Assembly: GCA_030144725.1 (NCBI GenBank)
Contig: JASKMD010000008.1
Coordinates: 20,709,593-20,773,592, forward strand
Direction: 5' to 3'
DNA from: Haematococcus lacustris
Taxonomy: Eukaryota; Chlorophyta; Chlorophyceae; Chlamydomonadales; Haematococcaceae
Length of the DNA: 64,000 nucleotides
Of the stretch, positions 11,176 to 21,402 are shown one piece after another. Numbering within the stretch: position 1 is the stretch's first letter; the number at the start of each line of letters is the position of its first letter. A program made the translations under genes and the position numbers. The notes under the pieces are model-generated. The model was not told the origin of the DNA. It did not search any database and saw nothing but the letters and a program-made list of their open reading frames with translations.

Positions 11176-14100
11176 AGCCTGGCATGTGACATACGCCTTG
11201 CCAGGGCTGTCTGCTTGCTGCCCTGCTGCTTGCTTTGGGCCAGGTGGCGGTGTTGCAGGAGCTGCTGGGGGGGCTGCAGGGGCTGAGCAGTCTTGGGGTG
11301 CGGGCCAGGGGGGCAGGCGCAGCCAAGGCAGGGCTGGCCCTACGCAAGGTCATCAACCAGGTGGGGTCAGGGAGCTGGGTGGTGGGTAGGTTCAGGCTGG
11401 CAGGGGCGGGGGGGGGTAAAGGCAGCACAGCACTCGTTAGAGGGATGGCCTCGACCGGACAAACGCAGTTACAAACATAGGGCGAGCTTACGCTCACCTA
11501 AAGGCAGCACAGCACTCGTTAGAGGGATGGCCTCGACCGGACAAACGCAGTAAAGGCCCTACCGCAGAGCGCGAACTAAAACTGCCTCACACTTTAGTCA
11601 AGTACTCCCAGAAACTCTGATGGTCTGACTGACCTCAACCTCCTTACTCCAACACTCCCACTCAGGCAGCCAGCAGAGTTACCCCCACACACTTGTCACA
11701 GCTTCACCATGCCCATACCAGACTTGCAGAACTCATACTTGACACCTGGCAGGGCCTTGGTCATGGCATCAGCCACATTGGCCCCAGACGCAAGATACTT
11801 GAACACCAGCTCACCCCGGGCAGCACGCTCACGCACAAAATGATGCAAGACATCAATGTGCTTGGAGCGGGCAGATGCAATAGGATGCTTGATGAGCGTG
11901 ATGGCTGCCTCATTGTCACACATGATGGTGACAGGCTCGACAGCAGAGCCCACAGAGAGATCAGCCAATAGCACCCGCAGCCACAGAGCCTCCTTGGCAG
12001 CTGCAGAGGCTGCCATATACTCTGCCTCTGTGGTGCTCACAGCCACTGTGGGCTGCCGGCGGCTGGACCATGACACTGCGGCACCATGCATTGTGAACAC
12101 GAAGCCTGTGGTGCTGCGGCGAGTGTCCAGGTCACCCGCAAAATCAGCATCACAGAACCCCACAAGGCCCTCAGCGCCACCAAAGGCCAGCCCATAGGAC
12201 ACCGTGCTTGCCACATAGCGCAGCACACCATGCAAGGCTTGCCAGTGCTGCTGTGTGGGTGCAGCCATATACTTGGCACACAGACCCACGGCATGAGCGA
12301 TATCTGGCCGTGTGCACACAGCCAGGTGCATTAGGCTGCCCACCAGCTCTGCGTAGCTGTGCTCCCCCATGCGCAACACCACCTCCCCCTCGCGAACTAG
12401 CTGCTCTGAGGTGCTGAGCGGGGTAGCCTTGGGCCTGGCATCAGCCAAGCCGAAGCGGTCAACCACCGCTGCGGCATACCGCTCCTGGCTCAGCACCAGC
12501 CTGCCCGCTGCCCGATCCCGCACAATCTCCATGCCCAGAAACCGCTCTGCACTGCCCAGCTGGTGGATGTCGAACACAGCTGCCAACCGCTGCTTCACCC
12601 ACGCCATGGTCTCAGCATCCCCCTTGCTCACTGCCAGGAGGCAGTCGTCCACGTAGACTGCCAGCAGGACCTTGCTGTTGCCCCGCACCATAGTGAACAG
12701 GCACGAGTCAGCTGCACTGGCTGCAAAGCCTAGCTGCTCCAGCTCAGCCTTGAGGCGGGCATGCCAGGCCCGGGGGGCTTGGCGCAGCCCGTACAGAGCA
12801 CGCTTCAGCCGGCACACCCGAGCCGAGCCGTCCTCGTAGCCAGCTGGCTGCTTCATGTAGATCTCTTCATCCAAATAGCCATTGAGAAAGGCTGTCTTGA
12901 CATCGAGGTGTTCCAGGTCCATGTCCCAAGCAGCAGCTGTAGCTAGCAGGGCACGCACGGTAGCATGCTTGCTGACCGGTGCATGCAGCTCGGTGAAGTC
13001 AACCCCCTCCCGCTGCATGAAGCCCTTGACCACGAGGCGTGCCTTGAGACGGGCAATGTGGCCCTGGCTGTCCTCCTTGACAGAAAACACCCAGCGGTTG
13101 TCCAGGGGACGGCACCCCTGGGGCGGGTCCACCAGCTCCCATGTGCGGTGGCCATGCAAAGACTCCATCTCTGCATCTGTAGCAACCGCCCACTGCTCAG
13201 CCAAGGCACTTGCACGCGCCTCCAGAATGGTGTGCGGAATAGGCACAGCAGCTGCGGGAAGCTCCAACACGCAGGCTGCCAGGCTGCCAGCTGGTGGCAG
13301 CCCTTGCAAGCGAAGCGACTGCCGCAGCGGGACCGGGCATGCCGCTGGCTCAGCAGCTGAAGCACTTGCCCCACCCCCACCTGCTGAGGCTGCGCTGCCA
13401 GCTCCGCTGTCACCCCCTGAGCTGTCAGCTCCCACTGCTTCCCCACCCGCAACCCCTGTGGCCTGCTCAGGGCCAGGCTCTGCGACTGGGGTGTGCACAC
13501 TCAGCTCCTCGGCTGTGGCCATGACCTCAGCCACCTCTGACACAGGCAGAGGCTCACCCCTTGCCAGCTCATCAAAGACCACGTCCTTGGTGACAATGAT
13601 TCTGCCACCAGGGACCAGCACCCTGTACGCCTTGCTGCCCATCTCATACCCAACCAGAACCCCCTGCACCGCCTTCCCTTCTAGCTTGGAGCGCATGTGC
13701 TGAGGGACGTGAGCATAGGCTGTCGCACCAAACACCCGGAGCGCTGAAATGTCTGGCTTGACCCCGAAAAAGAGCTCCCACGGCGTTGCACCCTTGCCCC
13801 GCATGGGCGAGAGGTTCCGCAGGTGGTTAGCTGTGCGCACAGCCTCTGTCCACAGCCTTGCAGGCAGGCCAGCTGTGTAGAGCATGCACCTGACCTTCTC
13901 AATCAGGGTGCGGTTCAGCCGCTCAGCGCTGCCATTCTGCTCAGGGCTGTAGGGCGCTGACCGCTGGTGCTGAATGCCCTTGCTTGCCAGAAAGGCCCTG
14001 ACCTCCTGGTTGATGTACTCCGTGCCGTTGTCGCTGCGCAAAGCCTTCAGCTTGCGGCCGCTCTGCGTCTCAAGCCACTGCACTGTGCTGATGATGACCC

Positions 14101-17100
14101 CTGGCACATCTGACTTGGCTTGGACACACTCCACCAAAGACAGCCCGCTGTACTCATCCAAGAAAGTGACCATATAGCTGTAGCCACCCACTGAGGCGAC
14201 GTGGAATGGGCCGCACACATCGGTGTGCACCAGATCAAGCACCCCCTTCACAGGGGGAGCCAGGGAGGGCAGCGTGTCTGCCACCCTGCGGTGCATCTTG
14301 CCCGCAGCACACCCGGGGCACACACCGCTGCCGGCTGCTTTGCACTGCGCTGCGCTGATGCTTACGCCCGACACCATCCCCTTCCCAATTAGGTCTGCCA
14401 TGGCCCCATAGCTCAGGTGACCTAGCCGCTCATGCAGAAGCTGCGGGGTCTCCGCTGTGACAGCATGGGCTGTAGCAGGGGGCTCACACCCCACCACAGC
14501 TGGCTCTGCTGAGCACCGGATCAGGTATGACCTGCCCACCAGCGCACCCTTGACGCAGAAGCGGGCTGGGTTTGCCCTGTCCTCTATCCTGATCCCACCC
14601 CCCTCCTGTACTACCCTCCAGCCCGCGAGGTCTGCTACCACGGTGGAGAGGTAATTGGCAGCTGCATCGGGAGCCCACAGGACACCACGCAGTGTAAAAC
14701 ACTGCCCGGACTCACTGACTAGGCGGACATTACCCACCCCATGGGCTACCAGCCTGGCTGTGTTCTTGCCCAAGGCCAGGCTCACCGGCTGTTCCACAGC
14801 TTGAAAATCATGCAGCAGGCTGCGGTCCGGGGTGATGTGGTGGCTAGCGCCGGAATCGGCCAGCCAGAAGCGCTCGCTGCTGAGCAAGCCTGAGGAGCGG
14901 GGCATGGCAGCAACCTGTGCTGCAGCAGCGAGGGATGGGGTGGGCTTGGCTGACACGCATGGGTATAGGGAGGAGAGCCCAGCTGCATGGCTCCAGCAGC
15001 ACTGCACCTCACCCCCTGCCCCACCACCAGCTGCACCATTGTGCACCGCACCGCCCTTGCTCCCACTGCTCCCACTGGCCCCACTGCTCCCACTGGCCCC
15101 ACTGCTAGGCACAGCCTGCATGGCCATCAGTTTAGCATGAAACAAGCCAGCAGTTGCACTACTAGCTGCCCGACCCTTGTCAGCCCCACGGTTGCCTGGT
15201 GCCCCACTGCCCCCACCTGCCCCACCACCAGCTGCCCCACCACCACCACCCCTGCTGCTACCGCTGCTGCTGCTGCCGCCTGGCTCCTTGCAGTCACGGG
15301 CAATATGCCCACGCTTGCCGCACTTGAAGCACTTTACACGGCTCAGGGCAGTAGGACTCGGTGAGGATGGGGAGGGATCAGCACCCGGCTTGGCAGCCGA
15401 ATGCCGGCTGCTGCTGCTGGCTGGACTGGCACTAGACCTGCGGGGAGCGTGTATGGCTGCCAGCTGTGCGGGCTGCTGGTTGCGCACACGCGCCTCTGCA
15501 TTCTGCAAGCGCCGCTTCACATCAGCCAGGCTAGGGGCGGACGCATCAGCCCCCTGGGTGATGAACTCTCTGGCCATATCATAGGGAGGCAGGGAGGGAA
15601 CAGCCTGCAACAAGGCTCTGACCTGCACAGCCTCACTGACGGTCTCGTCGGCCTCTGCCAACTCCAACACCAAGTCAGAGAGCCTGCTGCACAGCTGAGA
15701 GATGCTTTCCCCTGACCCCAGCTGCAGATGGTTGATCTGGTGCCACAGCTCAGAGCAATGGCTGAACCCTGTGCGCTGCTGGTCTGCAATGAGGGCCTTC
15801 CAGGCTGCAGATGCTGTCTTCGCTGCCTGCACCATGCTGAGGTAGTGCCCCTTGCAGCAGCACAATAGCCAGGCATAAGCGCGCTCATTGCGCGCTGGGT
15901 CGCTGTCTGTGCCACACATAGCACTCCAGCAGCCTGCCATCATTAGCGCACCCTGCGCATTGCCCTTCCACTCGACGAACGATGTGGAGGCATTCAGCAC
16001 GATGATAGGTGGCGACACAAATGGCAAAGCCATCGCACTGGACTGCGATCCGGGAGTTTCTTTGCCACCCTCAGATTTCGGCATTACGCAATGTGCGTGG
16101 GCCCATAACCTAAAGGCAGCACAGCACTCGTTAGAGGGATGGCCTCGACCGGACAAACGCAGTTACAAACATAGGGCGAGCTTACGCTCACCTAAAGGCA
16201 GCACAGCACTCGTTAGAGGGATGGCCTCGACCGGACAAACGCAGTAAAGGCCCTACCGCAGAGCGCGAACTAAAACTGCCTCACACTTTAGTCAAGTACT
16301 CCCAGAAACTCTGATGGTCTGACTGACCTCAACCTCCTTACTCCAACAGGGGGCCAGGCTGGAGGGGGGCCAGGCTGGAGGGGAGCCAGGCTAGAGGGGC
16401 GCGGGGCGGGGCGGGGCGGGGCGGGGCGGGGCGGGGCGGGGCGGGGCGGGGCGGGGCGGGGCGGGGCGGGGCGGGGCGGGGCGGGGCGGGGCGGGGCGGG
16501 GCGGGGCGGGGCGGGGCGGGGCGGGGCGGGGCGGGGCGGGGCGGGGCGGGGCGGGGCGGGGCGGGGCGGGGCGGGGCGGGGCGGGGCGGGGCGGGGCGGG
16601 GCGGGGCGGGGCGGGGCGGGGCGGGGCGGGGCGGGGCGGGGCGGGGCGGGGCGGGGCGGGGCGGGGCGGGGCGGGGCGGGGCGGGGCGGGGCGGGGCGGG
16701 GCGGGGCGGGGCGGGGCGGGGCGGGGCGGGGCGGGGCGGGGGCGGGGCGGGGCGGGGCGGGGCGGGGCGGGGCGGGGCGGGGCGGGGGCGGGGCGGGGCG
16801 GGGCGGGGCGGGGCGGGGCGGGGCGGGGCGGGGCGGGGCGGGGCGGGGCGGGGCGGGGCGGGGCGGGGCGGGGCGGGGCGGGGCGGGGCGGGGCGGGGCG
16901 GGGCGGGGCGGGGCGGGGCGGGGCGGGGCGGGGCGGGGCGGGGGCGGGGCGGGGCGGGGCGGGGCGGCGGGCGGGGCGGGGCGGGGCGGGGCGGGGCGGG
17001 GCGGGGCGGGGCGGGGCGGGGCGGGGCGGGGCGGGGCGGGGCGGGGCGGGGCGGGGCGGCTGGATGGGACTGCCGCCCCTGCTGGCCCTGAGCAGCATTC

Positions 17101-20100
17101 AGCCTCAACATTGGTGCTGGCTGGGTCAGTGTCAGGTGCCCCCTGGGATGTGTCTGCAGCAAGGGCAGGTAGCACCCACACTGCTGCCTGCCTGGCCAGC
17201 ATGGTAGTAAGCCCCAGTAGTCAGCCTGCCCAGCAACAGCAGCCGGTCCCAGCTACCCTCGCCACCGTTACCCTGCACAGCCCGATGTCAGGTTCAACCA
17301 CAGGTTGGCATATTTCAACCACAGGTTGGCATTGTTTCATATTATTTATCATACCGTGCTCTCCCTTTGAATTCGCAAGGCCCAGAAAAATAGTTAATAA
17401 CACTCTTTCTCGACCAAAAACAAACATTGTTTCATTTTTTCCACCAACAAAATACAGTTTTTTGAGGTCTGCCCGGCCCAAGCTTCTCGACAGCCGCATC
17501 TTCAAGATCTAGAGCCCTTTGATGGAGCACCATCGTGATGGTGAACCTGGCGTAGCAGATTTTGTGGCTGCGTCGTCGGCACTGATGCCACGGACCACGA
17601 AGCAGTCCATCGCAGCACCATTTACACAGGCCAAAGAATTGTTTGACCACTTCGCAATCACATTGTTTACTCGTTGGCGGTTTTCGCGAGGTCAAAACAA
17701 TAATCTGCCGACGCGAATCAAAAGGGAGAGTACGGTATTGTCAGTCAATGGAGTGTGTCACAAACGTGGTGTGGGCAGGTACTGCACAGCCTGGGCCGCC
17801 TGGGCCGAGTGCTGGTGGAGCTGTTGGCGCCCGAGCCCCTGGTGCAGGTAGGGTCTAAAGCCAGTGAGGGACTCATAGAATAAGAAGATGGTTTACACCG
17901 CTATGGCCCTTGAGCTGCTTTGCTAACCATCTGCCCCGCCCTGAGCAACACACACCACCGCATTTGCCTGCTGACTCAGGGCGGTGCTCAGGCTCCAGCC
18001 TCCACCGCCGTGACTCCCACCCCTGCATGCCCGCAAGGCCCTTGTCTGCATGCGCACAGCACTGCCCCGCTAGCACTCTGCTGACACTCTGCCGACACAG
18101 CGCTGACGCCGTGCTGCCACAACTATCCTGTCTGACCTACTCCAGTGTTGGTCTGGTTTCTGGAGATCTGGTCATTCCAGACATGCTGCCATGCTCTGTG
18201 GTTGCCAGTCGCCATGGCTTCGCGTGACTGGGGCTGTTGCTGGTGTGTGTGTGTGCTGACCTGGCCTGGCCTGGCCTGCCTTGTGCACTGGCCTGGATGC
18301 GCAGGTGTGCAGCGAGGTGCTGGGGGCCGTGTGCAGCAGCGTGGTGGGGGACGTCATGGCCAAGGCGTGAGTTACTCTTCACTTCTCACCTGCAACTTCT
18401 CCTACTAGGGCCATACTGCCCCTGCCCGTGGCCCTGCCCCTGGCCCTGGCCCTGGCCCTGGCCCTGGCCCTGGCCCTGCCCCTGCCCTTGCCCCTGCCCC
18501 TACCCCTGGCCCTGCCCCTGCCCCTGGCCCTGCCCCTGCCCCTGCCCCTACCCTTGCCCCTGCCCCTGCCCCTGCCCCTGCCCCTGCCCCTGCCCCTGCC
18601 CCTGCCCCTGCCCCTGCCCCTGCCCCTGCCCCTGCCCCTGCCCCTGCCCCTGCCCCTGCCCCTGCCCCTGCCCCTGCCCCTGCCCCTGCCCCTGCCCCTG
18701 CCCCTGCCCCTGCCCCTGCCCCTGCCCCTGCCCCTGCCCCTGCCCCTGCCCCTGCCCCTGCCCCTGCCCCTGCCCCTGCCCCTGCCCCTGCCCCTGCCCC
18801 TGCCCCTGCCCCTGCCCCTGCCCCTGCCCCTGCCCCTGCCCCTGCCCCTGCCCCTGCCCCTGCCCCTGCCCCTGCCCCTGCCCCTGCCCCTGCCCCTGCC
18901 CCTGCCCCTGCCCCTGCCCCTGCCCCTGCCCCTGCCCCTGCCCCTGCCCCAGCCCCTGCCCCTGCCCCTGCCCCTGCCCCTGCCCCTGCCCCTGCCCCTG
19001 CCCCTGCCCCTGCCCCTGCCCCTGCCCCTGCCCCTGCCCCTGCCCCTGCCCCTGCCCCTGCCCCTGCCCCTGCCCCTGCCCTGCCCCTGCCCCTGCCCCT
19101 GCCCCTGCCCCTGCCCCTGCCCCTGCCCCTGCCCCTGCCCCTGCCCCTGCCCCTGCCCCTGCCCCTGCCCCTGCCCCTGCCCCTGCCCCTGCCCCTGCCC
19201 CTGCCCCTGCCCCTGCCCCTGCCCCTGCCCCTGCCCCTGCCCCTGCCCCTGCCCCTGCCCCTGCCCCTGCCCCTGCCCCTGCCCCTGCCCCTGCCCCTGC
19301 CCCTGCCCCTGCCCCTGCCCCTGCCCCTGCCCCTGCCCCTGCCCCTGCCCCTGCCCCTGCCCCTGCCCCTGCCCCTGCCCCTGCCCCTGCCCCTGCCCCT
19401 GCCCCTGCCCCTGCCCCTGCCCCTGCCCCTGCCCCTGCCCCTGCCCCTGCCCCTGCCCCTGCCCCTGCCCCTGCCCCTGCCCTGCTCCTGCCCTGCCCTG
19501 CCCTGCCCTGCCCCGCCCCACCCCACCCCACCCCACCCCACCCCACCCCACCCCACCCCACCCCACCCCACCCCACCCCACCCCACCCCACCCCACCCCA
19601 CCCCACCCCACCCCACCCCTTTCTGCCACTGCTGCTCCCCCGCTGGCCTCCACCCCTGTGTCCCTCTCCCCTGTGGCCCTGTGAGTTGCAGAGACCTGGG
19701 TGTTGAGGACTGCAAGGAGCTGCAGCTGCTGCTGGGCCCCCTGGCCACAGACTGCCTGACCGCCCTGCTGCCAGGCACTGCCCCCGGGGCTCCTCACAGC
19801 GCCCCAGACCCTGCTCAGGGCCCTCAGCTGTCCGGCCTGCCGCTGCACCTGGTGGGCTCAGGACCAGGCTTATCACACTAATGTACTCGGCTCGACCTCT
19901 GACATTATGCCGGGCACCAACTCCACCAGCTCCACCACTAACACCACCACTCCCGCCGCCACTCAGGCTACTTCTACCACCATGCAACCACCATTACTAG
20001 CACCACGCTCATCATGCTCCTTCTACCACCATCACCACCATCAACACCACAACCACCACCACCACTACCAGCAGTGCCACAACTCGTGCCACTGAGCACC

Positions 20101-21402
20101 TCCACTGACTACACATTCAGCACTACCCACAGCACCACAGCTGTATCACCCTAGCCAGCAGTGCAGGCAAGGGGTACCTCCCAGCCCACCAGCCCTGGCT
20201 CGCAGCTGTGGGGTCGAGGTGCAGCTGTTGCCACCAGGAGCTGTCAGCAGGGCCCGACTGGGTGCTGCTGTGAGGCCTGACCAGAAGCGAGGTGCCACAC
20301 TGCCACTGATACTGCTTGCCGTCAAGCCTCATACCCCACGCCGCCTAGCAGCGGCACCTCATCACCCACCTTCCAACTGCAGTCTACCTGCTTGCCCACT
20401 GCCCATGATCCGGCATGGTCACACATGGTCCCTCATGGTCATGCACAGCCACGCATAGTCACTGCTTGCCCATGGTCCCGCACCCAAGATGTCCCTGCCT
20501 GGTGCAGTGCGACACCCCTTGTGTGGCTGACAAGCTGCCTGGCATGCCATGCTGTGCCATCCGCCTTTGTGCTCCTTTACCGTGCATGGCTGGCTGCTTG
20601 TCTAGCTACCCTCACCACCACCACAATCACCACCTCTACTCAGGCTCCTCAGCACAACCATAGCCTTTCGCCTTTGTGCCCCTACACCCTGCTTGGTTGG
20701 CTGCTGGGACGTCTACCTGCCTGGCTGCCTGTCCAGCTGCACGCTTGCGTGTTGGGTCGCTGCACGCCACTGCGCAAGCTGCGCACCCTGACCCAGCTGC
20801 TGGATGCGCCCATGCGGGACATTGTGGCGCTATGGGAGCAGAGGGAGCTGCAGGTGGGGAGCCTGCAGGAGGGGAGGTAGGGACGGAGGGAAGGTAGGGA
20901 AGGGACGAAGGGAAGGTAGGGAAGGTACGGTGGGAGCAGGGGTGAGGATGTAAGATGTTCAAAAGGGACAGGGTGGGTTGGGCATTCGGACAGAAGGAAG
21001 GGGATATTGCGGGTCGTGGATTGAAGGGCTGGAGGAGGCGAGAGGGGAGGTAGGGAAGGAGGGGAGGTAGGGAAGAAACGGCAGGAGTGGAGGTGACGAT
21101 GTATAGGAAGTGGGACAGGCACAGGGTAGGTGGGGCATCCGGACAGGATGAAAGGAGGGGGGAATGCGTTTTGTGGGTAAACAGGTGGGTAAACAGGTGA
21201 AAAGACGGGTTGTGGCAAATCAGGTCGAGAACAGACTGGGGAACATTGCGAAAACATGGACGCGTTTGGTGTGGCCATCGCGCCGTGCATGCAGGCAGCT
21301 GGCTTTAACGCTGACGACGTGCAGCACTTGCTGTGCGCGCTATTCGAAGCCTCCGAGTACAGGCGAGACGCGCTTGCAAGGGTGGCGGCGTCCTCGTGGT
21401 GA
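4707..21402 (+). CDS. ZW10: ZW10-like kinetochore / ER-Golgi tether protein, many exons
   Basis: A multi-exon gene with ATG at 4707. Exons I can place: 4707-4751, 4823-4882, one from 4989 (end 5140 or 5214), 10451-10564, 11244-11360, 17779-17847, 18305-18366, 19692-19851, 20737-20853 and 21295-21402 (TGA). Further exons lie near 6303-6410, 6780-6956, 7233-7652, 7887-8050, 8828-9003, 9466-9600 and 10010-10159. From 10451 to the stop the phases I checked agree. The C-terminal half matches the ZW10 pattern in order: [58 protein letters not shown], then [23 protein letters not shown]10 joins the RZZ complex at kinetochores and the NRZ/Dsl1 tether at the ER. The N-terminal half is less certain. 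Introns hold a copia element and very large tandem arrays. TGTAA lies at 21561. Confidence 0.75.
7661..7738. repeat. GGGAGGA tandem repeat
   Basis: About eleven copies of a 7-bp purine unit directly follow the splice donor of a ZW10 exon (gcaag|gtgatg near 7652). Confidence 0.85.
9025..9345. repeat. Minisatellite, pyrimidine-rich unit of about 45-50 bp
   Basis: Successive copies of a unit built from CTCCCTCC, TTCCCCCCTC and TTCCCTGCCTGCC blocks, in a ZW10 intron just after the donor near 9004. Confidence 0.8.
9346..9418. repeat. (CCCG)n microsatellite
   Basis: Tetranucleotide CCCG/CCTG run that continues the preceding minisatellite; probably derived from its CCTGCCCG part. Confidence 0.85.
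10599..11174. repeat. (CAG)n / GAGCAGCAG array
   Basis: About 575 bp of CAG triplets interrupted by GAG, with a higher-order pattern of four GAG-CAG pairs followed by a CAG run. It is intronic in the ZW10-like gene: the exon before it ends at a good donor at 10564 and the next begins at 11244. The long poly-Gln, poly-Ser, poly-Ala and poly-Leu frames over it are composition artefacts. Confidence 0.9.
11417..11654 (-). repeat. 3' LTR of the copia element
   Basis: Same 238 bp as the 5' LTR with no difference seen by eye. The stop of the gag-pol ORF lies 42 bp upstream. The sequence next to it (ctgagtgggag on the element strand) is a weak polypurine tract. Confidence 0.92.
11696..16084 (-). CDS. 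Ty1/copia Gag-Pol polyprotein
   Basis: Single ORF of 1462 residues from the first Met after the primer site (16084); the open frame extends further up into the LTR. In order: Gag with a CCHC knuckle [14 protein letters not shown] near residue 250; protease [12 protein letters not shown] near 410; integrase zinc domain ([22 protein letters not shown]) near 550-590; integrase core with [15 protein letters not shown] and [16 protein letters not shown], giving the D-D-E triad; reverse transcriptase with [12 protein letters not shown] and VYVDDCLLA near 1065-1145; RNase H with STTEAEYMA and CDNEAAI near 1355-1400. All catalytic motifs are present and the frame is unbroken, so the protein may be functional. 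It would make virus-like particles, cDNA and new insertions in the nucleus. Confidence 0.95.
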   Translation of the reverse strand: MPKSEGGKETPGSQSSAMALPFVSPPIIVLNASTSFVEWKGNAQGALMMAGCWSAMCGTDSDPARNERAYAWLLCCCKGHYLSMVQAAKTASAAWKALIADQQRTGFSHCSELWHQINHLQLGSGESISQLCSRLSDLVLELAEADETVSEAVQVRALLQAVPSLPPYDMAREFITQGADASAPSLADVKRRLQNAEARVRNQQPAQLAAIHAPRRSSASPASSSSRHSAAKPGADPSPSSPSPTALSRVKCFKCGKRGHIARDCKEPGGSSSSGSSRGGGGGAAGGGAGGGSGAPGNRGADKGRAASSATAGLFHAKLMAMQAVPSSGASGSSGASGSSGSKGGAVHNGAAGGGAGGEVQCCWSHAAGLSSLYPCVSAKPTPSLAAAAQVAAMPRSSGLLSSERFWLADSGASHHITPDRSLLHDFQAVEQPVSLALGKNTARLVAHGVGNVRLVSESGQCFTLRGVLWAPDAAANYLSTVVADLAGWRVVQEGGGIRIEDRANPARFCVKGALVGRSYLIRCSAEPAVVGCEPPATAHAVTAETPQLLHERLGHLSYGAMADLIGKGMVSGVSISAAQCKAAGSGVCPGCAAGKMHRRVADTLPSLAPPVKGVLDLVHTDVCGPFHVASVGGYSYMVTFLDEYSGLSLVECVQAKSDVPGVIISTVQWLETQSGRKLKALRSDNGTEYINQEVRAFLASKGIQHQRSAPYSPEQNGSAERLNRTLIEKVRCMLYTAGLPARLWTEAVRTANHLRNLSPMRGKGATPWELFFGVKPDISALRVFGATAYAHVPQHMRSKLEGKAVQGVLVGYEMGSKAYRVLVPGGRIIVTKDVVFDELARGEPLPVSEVAEVMATAEELSVHTPVAEPGPEQATGVAGGEAVGADSSGGDSGAGSAASAGGGGASASAAEPAACPVPLRQSLRLQGLPPAGSLAACVLELPAAAVPIPHTILEARASALAEQWAVATDAEMESLHGHRTWELVDPPQGCRPLDNRWVFSVKEDSQGHIARLKARLVVKGFMQREGVDFTELHAPVSKHATVRALLATAAAWDMDLEHLDVKTAFLNGYLDEEIYMKQPAGYEDGSARVCRLKRALYGLRQAPRAWHARLKAELEQLGFAASAADSCLFTMVRGNSKVLLAVYVDDCLLAVSKGDAETMAWVKQRLAAVFDIHQLGSAERFLGMEIVRDRAAGRLVLSQERYAAAVVDRFGLADARPKATPLSTSEQLVREGEVVLRMGEHSYAELVGSLMHLAVCTRPDIAHAVGLCAKYMAAPTQQHWQALHGVLRYVASTVSYGLAFGGAEGLVGFCDADFAGDLDTRRSTTGFVFTMHGAAVSWSSRRQPTVAVSTTEAEYMAASAAAKEALWLRVLLADLSVGSAVEPVTIMCDNEAAITLIKHPIASARSKHIDVLHHFVRERAARGELVFKYLASGANVADAMTKALPGVKYEFCKSGMGMVKL
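16097..16110 (-). other. Primer binding site, initiator tRNA-Met anticodon arm
   Basis: The plus-strand bases gtgggcccataacc abut the 5' LTR with no gap. They match the anticodon stem-loop of plant-type initiator tRNA-Met, including the CAU anticodon. Priming from an internal, cleaved half of tRNA-Met is known for the Drosophila copia element. The match to the tRNA is from memory of the plant sequence. Confidence 0.75.
16111..16348 (-). repeat. 5' LTR of the copia element
   Basis: Starts TGTTGG on the element strand and ends CCTTTA rather than the common CA. It contains two copies of a unit of about 52 bp (starting aaaggcagcacagcactcg on the plus strand) separated by a 32-bp spacer. This tandem structure may be part of the promoter or R region. 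Confidence 0.92.
16401..17059. repeat. (GGGGC)n pentanucleotide array
   Basis: About 130 near-perfect GGGGC units with four or five single-base slips (16741, 16787, 16945 and nearby). It starts about 50 bp from the copia 5' LTR, in the same ZW10 intron. G-runs of four at regular spacing could form G-quadruplexes. Long PAPPR-type frames on the minus strand are artefacts. Confidence 0.95.
18416..19494. repeat. (CCCCTG)n hexanucleotide array
   Basis: More than 1 kb of CCCCTG units, variable for the first 130 bp and then nearly pure, with one CCCCAG variant at 18950 and a 1-bp slip at 19080. It fills the ZW10 intron between exons 18305-18366 and 19692-19851. Both strands stay open in several frames, but only because the unit lacks stop codons. 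Confidence 0.95.
19512..19618. repeat. (CCCCA)n pentanucleotide array
   Basis: About 20 CCCCA units directly following the hexanucleotide array in the same intron. Confidence 0.92.
19919..20085. repeat. Imperfect ACC/CAC trinucleotide-rich tract
   Basis: Dense accacc and caccac clusters in the ZW10 intron between exons 19692-19851 and 20737-20853. The rest of that intron has no recognisable feature. Confidence 0.6.

Larger units (their letters stand above)
11417..16348 (-). mobile_element. Complete Ty1/copia LTR retrotransposon in a ZW10 intron
   Basis: Element of 4932 bp with two 238-bp LTRs (11417-11654 and 16111-16348) that read the same base for base. Element order on the minus strand is LTR, primer site, one gag-pol ORF, LTR. 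Protease, integrase, reverse transcriptase and RNase H appear in the Ty1/copia order, with integrase before reverse transcriptase. Both flanks show GGGGG, which could be the 5-bp target duplication typical of this group, but the context is G-rich so this is weak. Indistinguishable LTRs and an open ORF imply a recent insertion. It is antisense to the host gene and lies in the intron between exons ending at 11360 and starting at 17779. Confidence 0.95.

Noticed and set aside
10338..11497. Long poly-Leu, poly-Cys, poly-Ala, poly-Ser and poly-Gln frames
   Set aside because: All are different readings of one (CAG)n array bounded by a good donor and acceptor; open only because the unit has no stop.
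16401..17059. Comparison with the human C9orf72 expansion
   Set aside because: The unit here is the pentamer GGGGC, not the hexamer GGGGCC; no basis for a functional parallel beyond general G-quadruplex potential.
16288..17202. PRPAP-repeat proteins of 235-304 residues on the minus strand
   Set aside because: Products of the GGGGC array in three frames; no start context, no non-repetitive domain.
18237..19987. Six overlapping frames of 400-490 residues on both strands
   Set aside because: Consequence of the CCCCTG array; intronic in the ZW10-like gene.
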